A stretch of DNA of 64,000 nucleotides, taken from positions 62,001 through 126,000 of the forward strand of contig CAWHFY010000010.1 of NCBI GenBank assembly GCA_963828755.1, in the 5' to 3' direction. This document shows positions 61,697 to 64,000 of this stretch, one piece after another (position 1 is the first letter of the stretch; every line of letters begins with the position of its first letter). The notes beneath the pieces were generated by a model, which was not told where the DNA came from, searched no databases, and saw nothing but the letters and a program-made list of their open reading frames with translations. Made by a program: the position numbers and the translations under genes. This stretch comes from WHSW01 sp963828755. Its GTDB lineage: Bacteria; Actinomycetota; Thermoleophilia; Solirubrobacterales; 70-9.

Positions 61697-62819
61697 TCAG
61701 GAGCCGCCGGTGAAGGCGGTGAACGCGTCCCAGGCCGGCTTCGGCTCCAGCGACGCCTCCTCGAACAGGCCCGAGCCGGGGCACCAGTCGCACTGGTTCG
61801 GGTCGCTCGTGTCGCGCCACGAGTACCACGTAACGCCCTCGATGTTCCAGGCGCGGCGCCGGTTGAGGAAGAAGGTGAACGCGTCGGTGAGCTGCTGCGC
61901 CTGTCCTTCGGGCCCGCGGTCGAGCGGGTTCGGGCCGTCGGCCGAGGAGGCGCCGACCTCGGTGATCCAGAGTCCGGCATCGTCGTCGGCGCGCTCGATC
62001 TCGTCGTGCAGCAGGCGGACCTGGAGCTCGATCTTGCCCTCGTGAGCGGCGTAGGGGTGGGCGGCGACCGCGTCGAACTGCTCGCGGGCGCCGTCGATCG
62101 CATATAGCTGGCGCAGGAAGTCGGGGGCGCTGAGCGCGGGCGGCTTGCCGTTGAACGGCGTCCCGAACATCCCGCCGAGGATCACCTCGGCGTCGGGGTC
62201 GCGGTCCTTGATCGCCTCCGAAGCGGTGTCGAGCAGGCGCTCGTAGGAGGCCGGGTCGACCTCGGGCTGGTAGAAGGTCGGCGAGTTCTGCTCGTTCCAG
62301 ATCTGCCACGAGCGCACCGGCACCCGGTCGAGCTCGGGATGCGCGGTCCAGAGGTCGCCGTCCGGGCCGTAGCGCTCGACCAGCTGGTCGACGAAGTCCT
62401 TCCACGCTGCCAGGGCCTCGTCGGAGGTCGGCGCGTACGGACCGCAGCCGGGGTCGCAGTCATAACCGTCCAGGCCCTCGGCGACCCAGGTCGGGGTCCC
62501 GTAGATCGTCGGAACTACCCGAACCCCGTTCTCGGCGGCGCTGAGCAGGATCGGGTCGACGCTGGAGAAGTCGACCTGCTTCGCGTCCTTCTCATCCGGC
62601 GCCAGCGCGCCCCAGGGATCACGAGGCGGATCGTGCCGACTCGCCCCTCCTGCATCCGGCTGAGGTCCTCCTCGGTCAGCAGGCTCTGAGGCACGACGCC
62701 GAAGAACTCCTTGGGCGCGTCGGCCGCCTGGGGCTCTTCGGGGGGGTGTTGGAGCCGCAGCCGGCGACTCCCAGGGCGAGGATGCCGGCGGCCACTGCCG
62801 CGGCAAGCAGAGCTTTCAT
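61697..62819 (-). pseudogene. Lipoprotein glycoside hydrolase, clan GH-A; two homopolymer frameshifts
   Basis: ATG 62819, lipobox ILALGVAGCGSNTPP. A missing C in the C7 run near 62,740 moves the frame to EFFGVVPQSLLTEEDLSRMQ, GRVGTIRLVIP, and another missing C near 62,620 gives WGALAPDEKD onward to the stop. Catalytic Glu in WQIWNEQNSPTFYQ and WITEVGASSADG, plus WYSWRD near the end. Two deletions restore exactly 375 codons. Surface-anchored polysaccharide hydrolase, related to the next gene and to that at 2054. Confidence 0.82.
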
Positions 62820-62830
62820 CGGCGGGAAGG

Positions 62831-63963
62831 CTAGCTACCGGCCGGGAAGGTTCCGCCGGTAAAGTCGGTGAACGCGTCGAAGGCCGGCTTGGGGGAGCGA
62901 TCCTCCTCTCAGCAGACCCGATTCCGGGCACCACTCGCACAGCTGCACGTCGTCGGCGGTGTTGTCGCGCCACGAGTACCAGATCAGCGCCTCGACGTTG
63001 AGCTTGCGGCGCTTCGCGATGAAGTACTTGAACGCCTCCCGCAGCCGGTCTGCTTGCCCGGCGAGCCCGCGGTTGAGCGGGTTCGGGGCGCCGCCGGAAG
63101 CCCAGCCGATCTCGGTGATCCACAGCTCGGCGTCGCGATCGTGGGCGGCGACCATTGCGTCGCGCAGCAGGTCGATCTGGGCCAGCACCTTCGAGAGCTT
63201 CGACGCATACGGGTGCGGGGCGACGCCATCGAAGTCGCGCTTCGCGCCCTTCTGGCGATACAGCTTCTCGAGGAAGTCCCAGGCCGAGATCGCCGGCTTG
63301 CGGCCGCCGAGCGGGGTCCCGAACATGCCTCCGAGGATGATCTTCGCCCCCGGGTCGGCGCCGGTGATCGCCGTGTGGGCCGAGTCGAGCAGCTTCGCGT
63401 ATGCCTTCACGTTCGGCTTCGGCTTCCAGAAGCTGGGCGAGTTCTGCTCGTTCCACATCTGCCAGGCGCGGATCGGCAGCTCGGGCAGCGTCGGGTGCTC
63501 GTCCCAGAAGCTGCCGCCGGGGCCGTAGCGGTGGACCGCGTCGGCGAGGAAGGTGCGCCAGGCGGCCAGCGCCTCCTTGCCCCGCGGTGCGTATGAGGGG
63601 CAGTTGCCGACCTGACAGCTGTGGCCGTCGAGGCGCACGACCCATTCCGGCACGCTGGTGACGAACGGCAGCGTTGCGACCCCGTTGCGCGCGGCCTCGG
63701 CGACCACCGCGTCCGACGTCGACCAGTCGTAGTCGCCGGGGGCCGAGGTCGGGTCCATGCCGGCCCAGTAGATCTCGAAGCGCAGGGTGCCGACGTTGGC
63801 GGCGCCCATCGTGTCGTAGTCCTGGGCGTTCAGTGGCCCCTGGGGCATGACGCCGAAGAAGCGCTTCGGGACGGCCGGCAGAGGCGCTCGCGGTGACGCA
63901 CAGCACCGCGATCAGCGCGAGCGCGATCGCCGGCGCCGCGGCCCGGCCCAAGCCGGCGCTCAC
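62831..63963 (-). pseudogene. Secreted glycoside hydrolase, clan GH-A; frameshifted, start uncertain
   Basis: Signal peptide AIALALIAVLCVTASASA from GTG 63963 (the frame stays open to the window edge, so the start may lie outside). A shift near 63,870 gives KRFFGVMPQGPLNAQDYDTM, then WQMWNEQNSPSFWKPKP (acid/base Glu), WITEIGWASGG (nucleophile) and WYSWRDNTADD. Near 62,900 another shift restores the end KPAFDAFTDFTGGTFPAGS. Tandem paralogue of the previous gene, 12 bp apart. Confidence 0.8.
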
Positions 63964-64000
63964 CCGCGAGCCACTCTTACGAACGCCCGCCAGGCGGGCT

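Noticed and set aside
1..64000. CRISPR arrays, rRNA genes, insertion sequences, prophage structural genes
   Set aside because: Looked for regular spaced repeats, conserved rRNA stretches and transposase motifs; none seen. The only mobile-element trace is the integrase tail at 25,410.

Overview
The window reads as chromosomal DNA of a very high-GC Gram-positive actinobacterium. The closest overall fit is the class Thermoleophilia (Solirubrobacterales-like). This rests on gene style: strings of small SnoaL-like proteins that start MSQENVE and end ALEAAGLSE, many GTG/TTG starts, many apparently leaderless genes with a TANNNT box 6-9 bases before the start codon, an actinobacterial SUF cluster, WS/DGAT and a VKOR/DsbA pair. 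No rRNA gene, intact tRNA gene, CRISPR array or intact insertion sequence was seen. The assignment is inference; no marker gene was compared.

Layout. 1-10.9 kb: start of an AddB-like nuclease/helicase subunit, a secreted clan GH-A glycosidase, two SDRs, a glutamine amidotransferase, and a catabolic cluster (glutamine-synthetase-like ligase, C26 gamma-glutamyl hydrolase, aldehyde dehydrogenase, SDR) divergent from an FAD oxidoreductase and an FGGY kinase. The cluster is broken by many frameshifts. At about 10,866 the kinase runs straight into the 5' end of a universal stress protein gene on the other strand, so this is a rearrangement or misassembly point. 11-17 kb: an APC permease, then a two-component system with two secreted PepSY-type proteins and another secreted protein. 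These share TGAAA/TTTCA repeats spaced exactly 11 bp apart. 17-20 kb: GntR regulator, HAD phosphatase, FxsA, SufT-like DUF59 protein.

19.8-28 kb is an accessory region. A 61-bp copy of the 3' end of the DUF59 gene recurs 5.5 kb downstream next to a degenerate tyrosine-integrase tail. Between and beyond the copies lie a broken beta-helix gene, a three-repeat secreted protein, and an array of SnoaL-like genes and fragments, one interrupted by foreign coding sequence. 28-46 kb is mostly intact housekeeping and transport: GFA enzyme, cupin, two DMT transporters, DrrAB-type ABC exporter, WS/DGAT, M28 peptidase, IspH, VKOR, DsbA, CDF exporter, a heme-oxygenase-fold enzyme, a secreted trypsin-like protease, a cupredoxin, and a ZIP transporter divergent from a Fur-family regulator across a Fur-like box.

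46.5-54.3 kb carries the SUF system in two blocks on the minus strand: Rrf2 regulator-sufC-sufS-MBL-like protein, then sufU-Rieske-sufB-sufD. A plus-strand phytanoyl-CoA dioxygenase gene lies between them. 54.3-64 kb: a NarL-type two-component pair, HtpX, a GT2 glycosyltransferase, a MoeB-type enzyme with an N-terminal rhodanese domain, a MoaD/CysO-like carrier ending GGR, a large secreted copper-type protein, and two tandem clan GH-A glycosidases. Single-base frameshifts recur across the window, several in homopolymers (for example C7 near 62,740). Most broken genes outside 19.8-25.6 kb are therefore better explained by sequence error than by decay.
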